In this document: in pieces, positions 9,433 to 19,600 of the stretch
Layout: the number at the start of each line of letters is the position of its first letter
Position numbering within the stretch: the stretch's first letter is position 1
Assembly (NCBI GenBank): GCA_958295665.1
Contig: OY282560.1
Location: 42,409,044 to 42,473,043 of the forward strand
Reading direction: 5' to 3'
DNA length: 64,000 nucleotides
Source of the DNA: Tipula vernalis
Taxonomy: Eukaryota; Arthropoda; Insecta; Diptera; Tipulidae
Translations under genes and position numbers: made by a program
Notes under the pieces: model-generated
Database searches by the model: none
What the model saw: the letters and a program-made list of their open reading frames with translations, nothing else
What the model was told of the DNA's origin: nothing

Positions 9433-12400
9433 CTAAATAAATTGAGCAAAAAGGAAAAAAATCGTAAATTAATTAAAATAAAATTCTTTGGTCTTAAATA
9501 TTTTGCATGCATTTTCACTTCATAATTTATTAATTTTATATAATGTACGAGTATGCTTGTATGTGAGGAGGAATTAATTTGGAGTTTTCGTATAAATATC
9601 TCGAGGAGCTGTTTAAGGTAATATATGAACGCACATAATATATTTGATATGGAAACAGATGTGACACAGATTAAGACGAAAATATCTGTAATAAATCAAA
9701 CCTTCTCGAGAACAAAACCAGAAAAATTCCCCCTCCCCTGAACAAACAGAATATAAATAAACTATAAAAAATATGTTTTTAATTATCCAACTAACTTATG
9801 TAGAGCTATAATATGATTTGTAATTTATCAAATTTTCCTTAAAATAATATAATTTTTCCTTTTTTTATCTATCCCTCTCATATATTGATCCACAAATTTT
9901 CTTCTTAAAAAAATAATACTTATTGATATAAAAACTTTCATTTATGTTATTGTTAACATTGCATGAATGAATAACACAAATTTATTAATACAAAAAAGGA
10001 AAATGCTAATTTGAAAATGGAAAAAAGTTTTTTTTTTTTTTTAATTTTCCACTATAAAAGTTACCCATACATTTTAAACAATATGTACATATATAAATAA
10101 TTTAGTCCTTTCTATAATCGAAGTTGATTTAAAAGTTTTTCAAAATTTCCCAAAAAAATATAAAGTGAGAAAAAAATATAAGAAAACTTTACGGAGCTTT
10201 TAGAAAGATTTAGTTTATTTTCTTATTTTTTGTTTCTATAAGTTTTGTGTGTTCCGTTTGCTTATAAAGCTTATAAAAAATAAAAGCTCACAGTCACTAA
10301 TTATATTATTGTTTCTTGCATGCAAACAAAAAGCTCTAACATATATATGTTCTATAAAAGTTTTAATTTTGTTTTTTTTAGCTGCTTCTACGTTTTGGTC
10401 GTTTAACTTGAATTAAAAACTATATTAAATAAATTAATTATTGAAAAATAATTTATCGTATAACATAAATAAGAGCGTTTAAGAAAACAACTCTATGCCA
10501 TAATATTTTGCAGCTGGCCAAGGCTACGTACATAAAGCGTTTTAAAATTTCTAGTAACTATAAAAAAAGGTACTGAAATGCAATTTGGAGAAAAAAGAAT
10601 GTTTTTTTTAAGATTGTAATCGAAATAAGACAAAATGCAAAATTTTGGTAGATTTATTTGTCGCAAGCATGATTTAAGAAGGAACTGTTTAGTTAGTTGA
10701 AGAGTAAAATTTTGTTATTTGAAAGAGCTTTGGCTGTTGATTTATTAATGAACTGTTGATGACATTCTTAACGTTCAAGTTTGAGAACTATTTTTGAAAA
10801 TAGCCCTTCTTTTGTATATTGTTAAGAAAGCGTTTTTCCCACATTTTACCAAACCGAAAATCATTAGTCGTTTCCCCTGAAACCCACCAACTACATATTG
10901 AATAAATCTAAAAAAATAAAATACATTGGTTTCTTGATATAAAAAACAAAACTCACGTTTCGTTTATAAATAACACATCGGTAGTTAGTTTTTAATCTCA
11001 CAAAAACCTTCAAAATAAAATGGTAAATTCACAAAAGCCAACCATCCCACTTAAAACGTTATTGCACACAGTAGACTGAATGAATTCATGATGAACAAGT
11101 TTTAATTTAATTTATTTTATTATATTGTATCAGGCTTTTTTCGAAGCTTTTTGTTTTGTATTATCCAGAAAAAAAAAAGTTCATAAAATATGTAAATTTA
11201 TTATGAGGTTTTCACTGTACTATAATATACATTGAGGATATCTAGTGTTGCGTCATACAAAATTAACTTGATTTTGTTAGCCTTCGCCAAAACAACAATA
11301 AAGCTACGATAATAAAGTTAGAAAAGCTTCTAAGAACAAAACAATAACAAAAGCTTTTTCCACATAACAAGGCTATTTCAATGAGCTTTTAAATAAATGA
11401 TTAGGGTTTAAGTGAATTGCGAATATAAAATTTTCACACTACAAAATACAAAGCACACAAATTAATTAAATTGTACGTGATAAGCTTTTATTTTATTCGA
11501 TTGGTCCAGAGCTTGGTGAAATGAATTGAAATTTTATTTTTAGCATTTAGCTTTTTCAAATATACACACAAGATACAACACAAAAAGAATAAAACTTAAT
11601 ATTGTATCATGTCATGGCTTCGACCGACAAAGAGTGCGATGGCGGCTGATGCTACACTATTGCTACAAATAAGAAAAATTGGAAAAATGTGATAATGAAG
11701 AAGATGTTTTTCATTTTATCACACCCAACAGAGAGAAAGGCAAAAATAAGCTTTGTGATTTTGTTGCTACGTTGCTCCTTTTTTTTTATTAAATATTTAA
11801 ACACTTTAAACAAATAATAACAATGTCACATAGCCTTGCCTCTCTATGTACTGCTCCAGTTACTATTATTATTTTCTTCAACTAAAGTTTATTCAGACAT
11901 CCAAATATGCAGAACAATATTTGTAATTTAAAGTTTGTTTTTCCAATTTATAATGAAAATTTTATTTTGAAATGACATGAAATTTATTTAAATTAAACAT
12001 AAAATTGGAAAATAACATAAATATAAATAAATAAAAAGGCTAAATTTGAAGCCCGACCTCACCATGATCCTTTTCGATTCATCATGCTTTTCAATTATAA
12101 ACTTTCGTTGCTAAATCAATTTGACTTAACCAAAAAAATATCGGAAATTATTTTGTAAATCCCCCCACATGGCAAATTGGAAAATAAATATTTGTCGGCT
12201 TTTCTTTTGTATTTTAATTACAATAAAAAAACAAATTGTAGTAGCAGAACGAATGCAAAAGCTCAATTGATTTCTAACACCACTTATTTTTGTGTTATTT
12301 TTAATCGCAAATTACAGTTGATCATGAAAATTAACTATTTCATTATAGTCTCTATTGTTTTGTTGTGGCTAGTAGTACAAAAATAAAAATGTCAATATTA

Positions 12401-12908
12401 CGATGGCGGATATCCGGTAATTTTGTAGACAAATTAAAATTTTTCAGAGAGCACCGAAAAGTCGCAGCCATTTCCTTAAGGGAAATAATTTAACTTTTTT
12501 TGTTTTTGGTGTTTGACAATTTTGTTTGTAGAATTTTGGTCAATGTCATTTTTTGATAATTTTAACCGAAGTTGGTTTTGTGCTTCTAGGGAAAAATGGG
12601 ACATGCAAAATGTGTTAAACCTAATTAAGCTTATTTTGTAACGTAGGAGTTAGTTTGCATACAATGGGCTCGCGGTGCTTTCTTCGTTGTAAGGAGAAAC
12701 GTAGTATGAATAGACTTTTTGAGAAAAGTGACCTAATTTTTACTTACTCAATTAAAATTAGACAGATTTTCCTAAAATGGTGGTTCTTAGCTAAGAGTAA
12801 TTTTATTGTGGAAAAATGAAATAACGACTTTCATTATTAAGTAAAAAATTAAATTTGAACGTTAGAATTTCAAAGTTGATTCAGTTAAAATAACACTAAC
12901 TAACGTTA
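9433..12908. other. Rbfox1 intron (upstream part), AT-rich
   Basis: AT-rich DNA between the VNNATARV exon and the retrotransposon. I searched by eye on the minus strand for RRM codons (for example GFGFVTF) and found none. A GC-richer patch at about 11,611-11,675 follows an acceptor-like TTATTTGTAG on the minus strand, but it has no donor and is left unassigned. Plus-strand ORF 12177-12386 is low-complexity and not called. Confidence 0.5.
9506..9511 (-). promoter_or_regulatory. TGCATG upstream of the RRM-tail exon
   Basis: The minus strand reads TGCATGC 74 bases before the acceptor of exon 9432-9378. RBFOX binding upstream of an exon generally promotes skipping, so this is a candidate autoregulatory silencer. 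The hexamer is expected by chance several times in 16 kb of this composition. Confidence 0.25.
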
Positions 12909-12932
12909 AAATTATTTATTTATTTATTTATT
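12909..12932 (-). repeat. Simple AAAT/TAAA tail of the non-LTR element
   Basis: The minus strand shows repeated TAAA units directly after the short 3' UTR of the retrotransposon. Several non-LTR clades end in short simple repeats instead of pure poly(A). The tail fixes the 3' end of the insertion. Confidence 0.7.
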
Positions 12933-12990
12933 ACCAGCACTAACAAATAGCATAGGTTACAATACCAATAATTTTGTATATAAAAAAGAG

Positions 12991-14766
12991 TTACAAATTA
13001 TTATTTCGAATACGACTCTTAAAAAAAAAACCTTGAAATGTTAAATTCGAAAAATTCTGAATATTGGTTAAAATATTTTGACGTACGCACGCGACCGGTT
13101 CATCAATTCCATAATTCGTACGATGAAAAGCAATACTCAGTCTTAACTGTCGTAAACGAAGAATTCCCTTAGGAACGTAAAATGAATATAAGTCAAGCAA
13201 TACCGGGCAATCAATCTTAGCACAAATTACATCCCGAGCAAATACTGCATGAATCATCTCTCTTCTGAATTCAAGACTACGAATGTTCAAAAGTGTACAA
13301 CGACCGGCATAAGAAGGTAAACTAAATCCTGAAGTTGACCTTGGAAGTCTTCGGAGGGCAAATATTAAGAACTTTTTTTGAATCCGCTCAATACGTTCAC
13401 TAAAGATTTTATAACCAGAACTCCAGATAACTACAGCGTATTCCAAAATAGACCTAACAAAAGCAGTATATAATGTCTTGAGAGTATATGGGTCAGAAAA
13501 TTGACGAGCATGTCTCTTTATGAAACCGAGCATCGAGCCGGCTCTAGCTACAATCATTTCTATATGTTTAGTAAAACTTAGGTTATCTGTAAACAAAACA
13601 CCTAAATCAATAAACTGAGTAACTCTATCTATTTCCACGTTTTGTAAACTGTACGGAGCTACAATTAATATCTTAATTCGTGCAAATGACATTGTTTTAC
13701 ATTTGGAGATATTGAGAGCTAAACGATTTTCGGTAGTCCAATCACTAAACCGATTAAGGTCCTGTTGTACCAATAAAACGTCTGCACCATTTCGGATAGT
13801 AGCGTAAATTTTAAGGTCATCTGCATATAACAGACATTTACAAAACTTAAAACATGTAACAATATCATTAACAAATAGAATAAATAATAATGGACCTAAA
13901 TGGCTACCCTGAGGAACACCAGATGAGACTGTAAACTTCTCAGAATAATTTTGACCAATACGTACTAGTTGAGACCTCTGCGACAAATAAGATGATAACC
14001 ATTTTATAGGAATAAAATTAGAATTCAGTTTAATCAATTTATCAATTAATAATTTGTGATTAATTTTGTCAAAGGCCTTACTGAAATCTGTATAGATAGT
14101 GTCAACTTGGGCACCTTTTTCTAAACAGCATATCGCATCATTAACAAATACCGCAAGATTGGTTGTCGTTGATCTACCAGAAAAAAAACCGTGCTGTTGG
14201 GGAACAATTAAGTTTATAATATTAAGATAAATACAATCCTTTACCAGTTTTTCAAAAAGTTTAGGAATAACAGATAATATAGCTATTCCTCTATAGTTCT
14301 CAACTGAATTTTTAGGTCCCGATTTAAATACTGGAATTACATACGAGGGTTTCCAGCACTGGGGAAAAATACCTAGCCTAAGGCTGTAATTAAATAAATG
14401 TGCTAAATGTCCACTTAAGGCTTCGGCGCAATTATTTAAGAGTAGTGAGGGAATACCATCAGGGCCCATAGACATTTTACTATTAATTCCGGCTAAAGCC
14501 ATTTTGATTTGTTCCCCCGTAAAAGAAGAAATACCGTGAATATGATTATTGACCAAGACCTGGTCACTGGGAGATGTTAAAACATTTTCGACTGAATAAA
14601 CGGATTTGAAAAACGTTGCAAATAATTCACAAACAGCATTTAGATCATGAGCTTGCCTGTCATTATAACTCATGGGTAAAGGATAACCAACAGATTTTCT
14701 TTTAGAGTTAATATAATGCCAGAAACACGATGGATTGGACTTGATACCAAATTCAATTTCTAACAA
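12991..14766 (-). CDS. Reverse transcriptase (partial ORF2) of non-LTR element
   Basis: An uninterrupted 591-codon frame encoding the RT of a LINE-type element, which copies element RNA at a nicked chromosomal target. Motifs in order: GPDGIPSLLL (about 101-110); NYRGIAILS (157-165), typical of non-LTR RTs; TDFSKAFD (226-233) with the first catalytic Asp at 227; SSGVPQGSHLGP (281-292); LLYADD (312-317) with catalytic Asp 316 and 317. A thumb and C-terminal segment of about 270 residues follows, with no RNase H or zinc knuckle that I can see. The N-terminal endonuclease is missing. The first codon (TTG) is only the edge of the open frame, not a true start. With the three active-site Asp present and no stops, the copy is young or was recently mobile, but it cannot transpose alone. 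It ends in TAA. Confidence 0.9.
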   Translation of the reverse strand: MLEIEFGIKSNPSCFWHYINSKRKSVGYPLPMSYNDRQAHDLNAVCELFATFFKSVYSVENVLTSPSDQVLVNNHIHGISSFTGEQIKMALAGINSKMSMGPDGIPSLLLNNCAEALSGHLAHLFNYSLRLGIFPQCWKPSYVIPVFKSGPKNSVENYRGIAILSVIPKLFEKLVKDCIYLNIINLIVPQQHGFFSGRSTTTNLAVFVNDAICCLEKGAQVDTIYTDFSKAFDKINHKLLIDKLIKLNSNFIPIKWLSSYLSQRSQLVRIGQNYSEKFTVSSGVPQGSHLGPLLFILFVNDIVTCFKFCKCLLYADDLKIYATIRNGADVLLVQQDLNRFSDWTTENRLALNISKCKTMSFARIKILIVAPYSLQNVEIDRVTQFIDLGVLFTDNLSFTKHIEMIVARAGSMLGFIKRHARQFSDPYTLKTLYTAFVRSILEYAVVIWSSGYKIFSERIERIQKKFLIFALRRLPRSTSGFSLPSYAGRCTLLNIRSLEFRREMIHAVFARDVICAKIDCPVLLDLYSFYVPKGILRLRQLRLSIAFHRTNYGIDEPVACVRQNILTNIQNFSNLTFQGFFFKSRIRNNNL

Positions 14767-14795
14767 ATAAATAATTTGAGCTAAATAGGATGGCT

Positions 14796-16089
14796 ATATA
14801 ATTTTCATTTATTTAGCGTTTTAATTTAGAAATAAAAAAATCGTTGAATAAAATATATTTAATTGCATTTTAAGGATGAATGGAGAAAAAAATTCAACGA
14901 TTTAAATTTTTTTGAACGAAGTAGAAAATTACTAAAATTATTTGTTGTATTAAAAAATTTAATGAGGTTCATTGGTGTCTTGACGTTCATGGAATGTCAT
15001 AATTAGGGTTCGCAACCCCGGGCCGATGTGAGCATTTTCGGGATCCGGGATTCTATTATTTGAATCCTGTAATCCTGAAATTTAGTAAAATAAAAGAAAT
15101 TAAATTAATTATTGATTTACGTTAAAAAACATTCCAACAAGAAACAAAACTAAACATCAACCAAAGGTGAATGCTCTTTAACTCGTACGTGTGAGGCAGT
15201 ACGATTTTGCTTAAATGAAAAAAATACAATTTGCAAAATTACATAATATCTAACAGTTATGTAGTAAATAAGTTTCGAAAATTTCCTAATTAATTAAAAT
15301 CTTTATTAGAATGTAAAAAAGTATGTTTTAAGCTCCCGTCTTGGAATTAGACCAAACATTAATAATTTTCGATTGACATGTTTTATAACAATTTTACAAA
15401 TTATGAGACCATTAGAATTTAAAAAGAAAATACTGCAATACAAATGACACGCCCCACATGGAAAACTTCTGATTGAAATGCTCATTATCGCATTAAATCT
15501 AGCATCGTTAGCGTTTACCAACTGAATATATGTTACTTCTTAAGCCAAACACTGCATTGAATTTCATGTAACTATAACACGGTTGTATAATACATAAATA
15601 TTATTTTCTTTGCAAATTGCACCTAATCACTGCAACTTTCGATTACCACAAAATAATTACCCCCCCGACATCAATCAAGTTTTAATATTCTCTTGTATAT
15701 TATGTATTTTTAGCCAACGGCATATTACATAAGTTATCATTGATCGTCATTTCATTAAATCTATCGTTTTTAGTTGTTTAATAATTTAATTGAGTAAAAT
15801 ATAATTCCTAAACAAGATTTCCGTTTTGACAAAATCAAAATAAATTAAAATTTCTAATCATGTCGCCCCATCTATTCAAATTATAATTTAAAAATGCGGG
15901 ATAACAAGAATCTAATATGATTCGGAATCTCACACTGTATAAAACATGAGTAAATTATCTATTCCGTCAATGTCTCTCTATTAATTTCTTTTAAATCAAT
16001 TTCTTGTGTTAAAAGAAAATCACGTTCACAATCCTAAGCACATGAAGTTGAATTAACTTTAAGTTATTTCCTTCATACAAAAAAAATAT
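14796..16089. other. AT-rich DNA between retrotransposon and assembly gap
   Basis: AT-rich sequence with no gene seen. It contains one small GC-rich patch at about 15,006-15,080 (listed separately) and a C-run at 15,661-15,667. It ends directly in the run of N, so the transition from this flank into the satellite is not observed. Confidence 0.6.
15006..15080. other. GC-rich patch, possible hAT-like terminus remnant
   Basis: AGGGTTCGCAACCCCGGGCC is followed by repeated GGGATCCGGGATT/AATCCTG words, quite unlike the surrounding AT-rich DNA. AGGGTT-type starts followed by CCCGGG words occur in hAT-like terminal repeats. No matching inverted copy is visible in the window, so this may be a solo or truncated end, or unrelated. 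Confidence 0.2.
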
Positions 16090-16289
16090 NNNNNNNNNNN
16101 NNNNNNNNNNNNNNNNNNNNNNNNNNNNNNNNNNNNNNNNNNNNNNNNNNNNNNNNNNNNNNNNNNNNNNNNNNNNNNNNNNNNNNNNNNNNNNNNNNNN
16201 NNNNNNNNNNNNNNNNNNNNNNNNNNNNNNNNNNNNNNNNNNNNNNNNNNNNNNNNNNNNNNNNNNNNNNNNNNNNNNNNNNNNNNNNN
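16090..16289. other. Assembly gap (200 N)
   Basis: Exactly 200 unknown bases, a size typical of a placeholder rather than a measured gap. AT-rich flank lies on the left, and satellite in mid-monomer lies on the right. The physical link between the Rbfox1 region and the array therefore depends on scaffolding. Confidence 0.95.
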
Positions 16290-16313
16290 TCTTCGAATCG
16301 ATTTTTCTGTGAA

Positions 16314-16494
16314 ATGTATGGAAATAATCAACCAATTTTAATGCGGTTTGGCATAACAATTACAAGTCCCGAGACCTATCATTTGAGGTATCAAGAACCG
16401 CAATCGGAGCACAATTGCAGATTTCGGATTTTTACAGCTCTGAATCGGCTGAGCTATAGTAAGGTGATTTTCTTCGAATCGAACGTTCTTCGAA
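16314..16494 (+). repeat. Satellite monomer A (181 bp), representative copy
   Basis: First complete long monomer, starting at ATGTATGG. It has an A-specific segment of 30 bp at 16322-16351 (AAATAATCAACC...GGTTTGG), a diverged 5' half, and a 92-bp core at 16391-16482 that is shared almost identically with B. Type A units are normally preceded by the linker GATTTTTCTGTGAA. Common variable sites: GGCATAAC/GGCAAAAC, ACAGCTC/ACAACTC, GAACTTTC/GAACGTTC. Confidence 0.95.
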
Positions 16495-16645
16495 ATGTAT
16501 GGTATAGCAATTACAGGTCTCATGACCTATCATTTAAGGTGTCAAGAACCGCAATCGGAGCACAATTGCAGATTTCGGATTTTTACAGCTCTGAATCGGC
16601 TGAGCTATAGTAAGGTGATTTTCTTCGAATCGATTTTTCTGTGAA
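16495..16645 (+). repeat. Satellite monomer B (151 bp), representative copy
   Basis: Short monomer lacking the 30-bp A segment. It has a B-specific 36-bp module at 16503-16538 (TATAGCAATTACAGG...ATTTAAG), then the same 92-bp core at 16542-16633. B units are normally preceded by GAACTTTCTTCGAA, with TTCGAA occurring twice. The module carries a short dyad, AGGTC-TCAT-GACCT (16515-16528). Confidence 0.95.
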
Positions 16646-19600
16646 ATGTATGGAAATAATCAACCAATTTTAATGCGGTTTGGCATAACAATTACAAGTC
16701 CCGAGACCTATCATTTGAGGTATCAAGAACCGCAATCGGAGCACAATTGCAGATTTCGGATTTTTACAGCTCTGAATCGGCTGAGCTATAGTAAGGTGAT
16801 TTTCTTCGAATCGAACTTTCTTCGAAATGTATGGTATAGCAATTACAGGTCTCATGACCTATCATTTAAGGTGTCAAGAACCGCAATCGGAGCACAATTG
16901 CAGATTTCGGATTTTTACAGCTCTGAATCGGCTGAGCTATAGTAAGGTGATTTTCTTCGAATCGATTTTTCTGTGAAATGTATGGAAATAATCAACCAAT
17001 TTTAATGCGGTTTGGCAAAACAATTACAAGTCCCGAGACCTATCATTTGAGGTATCAAGAACCGCAATCGGAGCACAATTGCAGATTTCGGATTTTTACA
17101 ACTCTGAATCGGCTGAGCTATAGTAAGGTGATTTTCTTCGAATCGAACTTTCTTCGAAATGTATGGTATAGCAATTACAGGTCTCATGACCTATCATTTA
17201 AGGTGTCAAGAACCGCAATCGGAGCACAATTGCAGATTTCGAATTTTTACAGCTCTGAATCGGCTGAGCTATAGTAAGGTGATTTTCTTCGAATCGATTT
17301 TTCTGTGAAATGTATGGAAATAATCAACCAATTTTAATGCGGTTTGGCATAACAATTACAAGTCCCGAGACCTATCATTTGAGGTATCAAGAACCGCAAT
17401 CGGAGCACAATTGCAGATTTCGGATTTTTACAGCTCTGAATCGGCTGAGCTATAGTAAGGTGATTTTCTTCGAATCGAACGTTCTTCGAAATGTATGGTA
17501 TAGCAATTACAGGTCTCATGACCTATCATTTAAGGTGTCAAGAACCGCAATCGGAGCACAATTGCAGATTTCGAATTTTTACAGCTCTGAATCGGCTGAG
17601 CTATAGTAAGGTGATTTTCTTCGAATCGATTTTTCTGTGAAATGTATGGAAATAATCAACCAATTTTAATGCGGTTTGGCAAAACAATTACAAGTCCCGA
17701 GACCTATCATTTGAGGTATCAAGAACCGCAATCGGAGCACAATTGCAGATTTCGGATTTTTACAACTCTGAATCGGCTGAGCTATAGTAAGGTGATTTTC
17801 TTCGAATCGAACTTTCTTCGAAATGTATGGTATAGCAATTACAGGTCTCATGACCTATCATTTAAGGTGTCAAGAACCGCAATCGGAGCACAATTGCAGA
17901 TTTCGAATTTTTACAGCTCTGAATCGGCTGAGCTATAGTAAGGTGATTTTCTTCGAATCGATTTTTCTGTGAAATGTATGGAAATAATCAACCAATTTTA
18001 ATGCGGTTTGGCATAACAATTACAAGTCCCGAGACCTATCATTTGAGGTATCAAGAACCGCAATCGGAGCACAATTGCAGATTTCGGATTTTTACAGCTC
18101 TGAATCGGCTGAGCTATAGTAAGGTGATTTTCTTCGAATCGATTTTTCTGTGAAATGTATGGAAATAATCAACCAATTTTAATGCGGTTTGGCAAAACAA
18201 TTACAAGTCCCGAGACCTATCATTTGAGGTATCAAGAACCGCAATCGGAGCACAATTGCAGATTTCGGATTTTTACAACTCTGAATCGGCTGAGCTATAG
18301 TAAGGTGATTTTCTTCGAATCGAACTTTCTTCGAAATGTATGGTATAGCAATTACAGGTCTCATGACCTATCATTTAAGGTGTCAAGAACCGCAATCGGA
18401 GCACAATTGCAGATTTCGAATTTTTACAGCTCTGAATCGGCTGAGCTATAGTAAGGTGATTTTCTTCGAATCGATTTTTCTGTGAAATGTATGGAAATAA
18501 TCAACCAATTTTAATGCGGTTTGGCATAACAATTACAAGTCCCGAGACCTATCATTTGAGGTATCAAGAACCGCAATCGGAGCACAATTGCAGATTTCGG
18601 ATTTTTACAGCTCTGAATCGGCTGAGCTATAGTAAGGTGATTTTCTTCGAATCGAACTTTCTTCGAAATGTATGGTATAGCAATTACAGGTCTCATGACC
18701 TATCATTTAAGGTGTCAAGAACCGCAATCGGAGCACAATTGCAGATTTCGGATTTTTACAGCTCTGAATCGGCTGAGCTATAGTAAGGTGATTTTCTTCG
18801 AATCGATTTTTCTGTGAAATGTATGGAAATAATCAACCAATTTTAATGCGGTTTGGCATAACAATTACAAGTCCCGAGACCTATCATTTGAGGTATCAAG
18901 AACCGCAATCGGAGCACAATTGCAGATTTCGGATTTTTACAGCTCTGAATCGGCTGAGCTATAGTAAGGTGATTTTCTTCGAATCGAACGTTCTTCGAAA
19001 TGTATGGTATAGCAATTACAGGTCTCATGACCTATCATTTAAGGTGTCAAGAACCGCAATCGGAGCACAATTGCAGATTTCGGATTTTTACAGCTCTGAA
19101 TCGGCTGAGCTATAGTAAGGTGATTTTCTTCGAATCGAACTTTCTTCGAAATGTATGGTATAGCAATTACAGGTCTCATGACCTATCATTTAAGGTGTCA
19201 AGAACCGCAATCGGAGCACAATTGCAGATTTCGGATTTTTACAGCTCTGAATCGGCTGAGCTATAGTAAGGTGATTTTCTTCGAATCGATTTTTCTGTGA
19301 AATGTATGGAAATAATCAACCAATTTTAATGCGGTTTGGCAAAACAATTACAAGTCCCGAGACCTATCATTTGAGGTATCAAGAACCGCAATCGGAGCAC
19401 AATTGCAGATTTCGGATTTTTACAGCTCTGAATCGGCTGAGCTATAGTAAGGTGATTTTCTTCGAATCGAACGTTCTTCGAAATGTATGGTATAGCAATT
19501 ACAGGTCTCATGACCTATCATTTAAGGTGTCAAGAACCGCAATCGGAGCACAATTGCAGATTTCGGATTTTTACAGCTCTGAATCGGCTGAGCTATAGTA

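Larger units (their letters stand above)
12909..14795 (-). mobile_element. 5'-truncated Jockey/CR1-type non-LTR retrotransposon
   Basis: A LINE-like insertion of about 1.9 kb in the same orientation as Rbfox1. It consists of the end of ORF2 (reverse transcriptase and C-terminal region), about 58 bp of 3' UTR and a TAAA-repeat tail. There is no gag ORF and no apurinic-type endonuclease domain. The reading frame meets a TAG about 30 bases before the first plausible element codon, so the copy was probably truncated at its 5' end on insertion, as is typical of target-primed reverse transcription. The 5' boundary (14,770-14,795) is estimated from where element-like protein sequence begins. I could not define a convincing target-site duplication. 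Assignment to the Jockey superfamily rests on motif style and on the absence of an RNase H domain. Confidence 0.85.

Noticed and set aside
11605..11690. GC-richer patch with an acceptor-like TTATTTGTAG on the minus strand, possible Rbfox1 exon
   Set aside because: The frame soon ends at TAA, there is no consensus donor, and the peptide does not resemble RRM or linker sequence.
1..16089. Enrichment of TGCATG as evidence for autoregulation
   Set aside because: About eight hits against roughly five expected from base composition is not convincing. Only two sites near splice junctions are listed, at low confidence.
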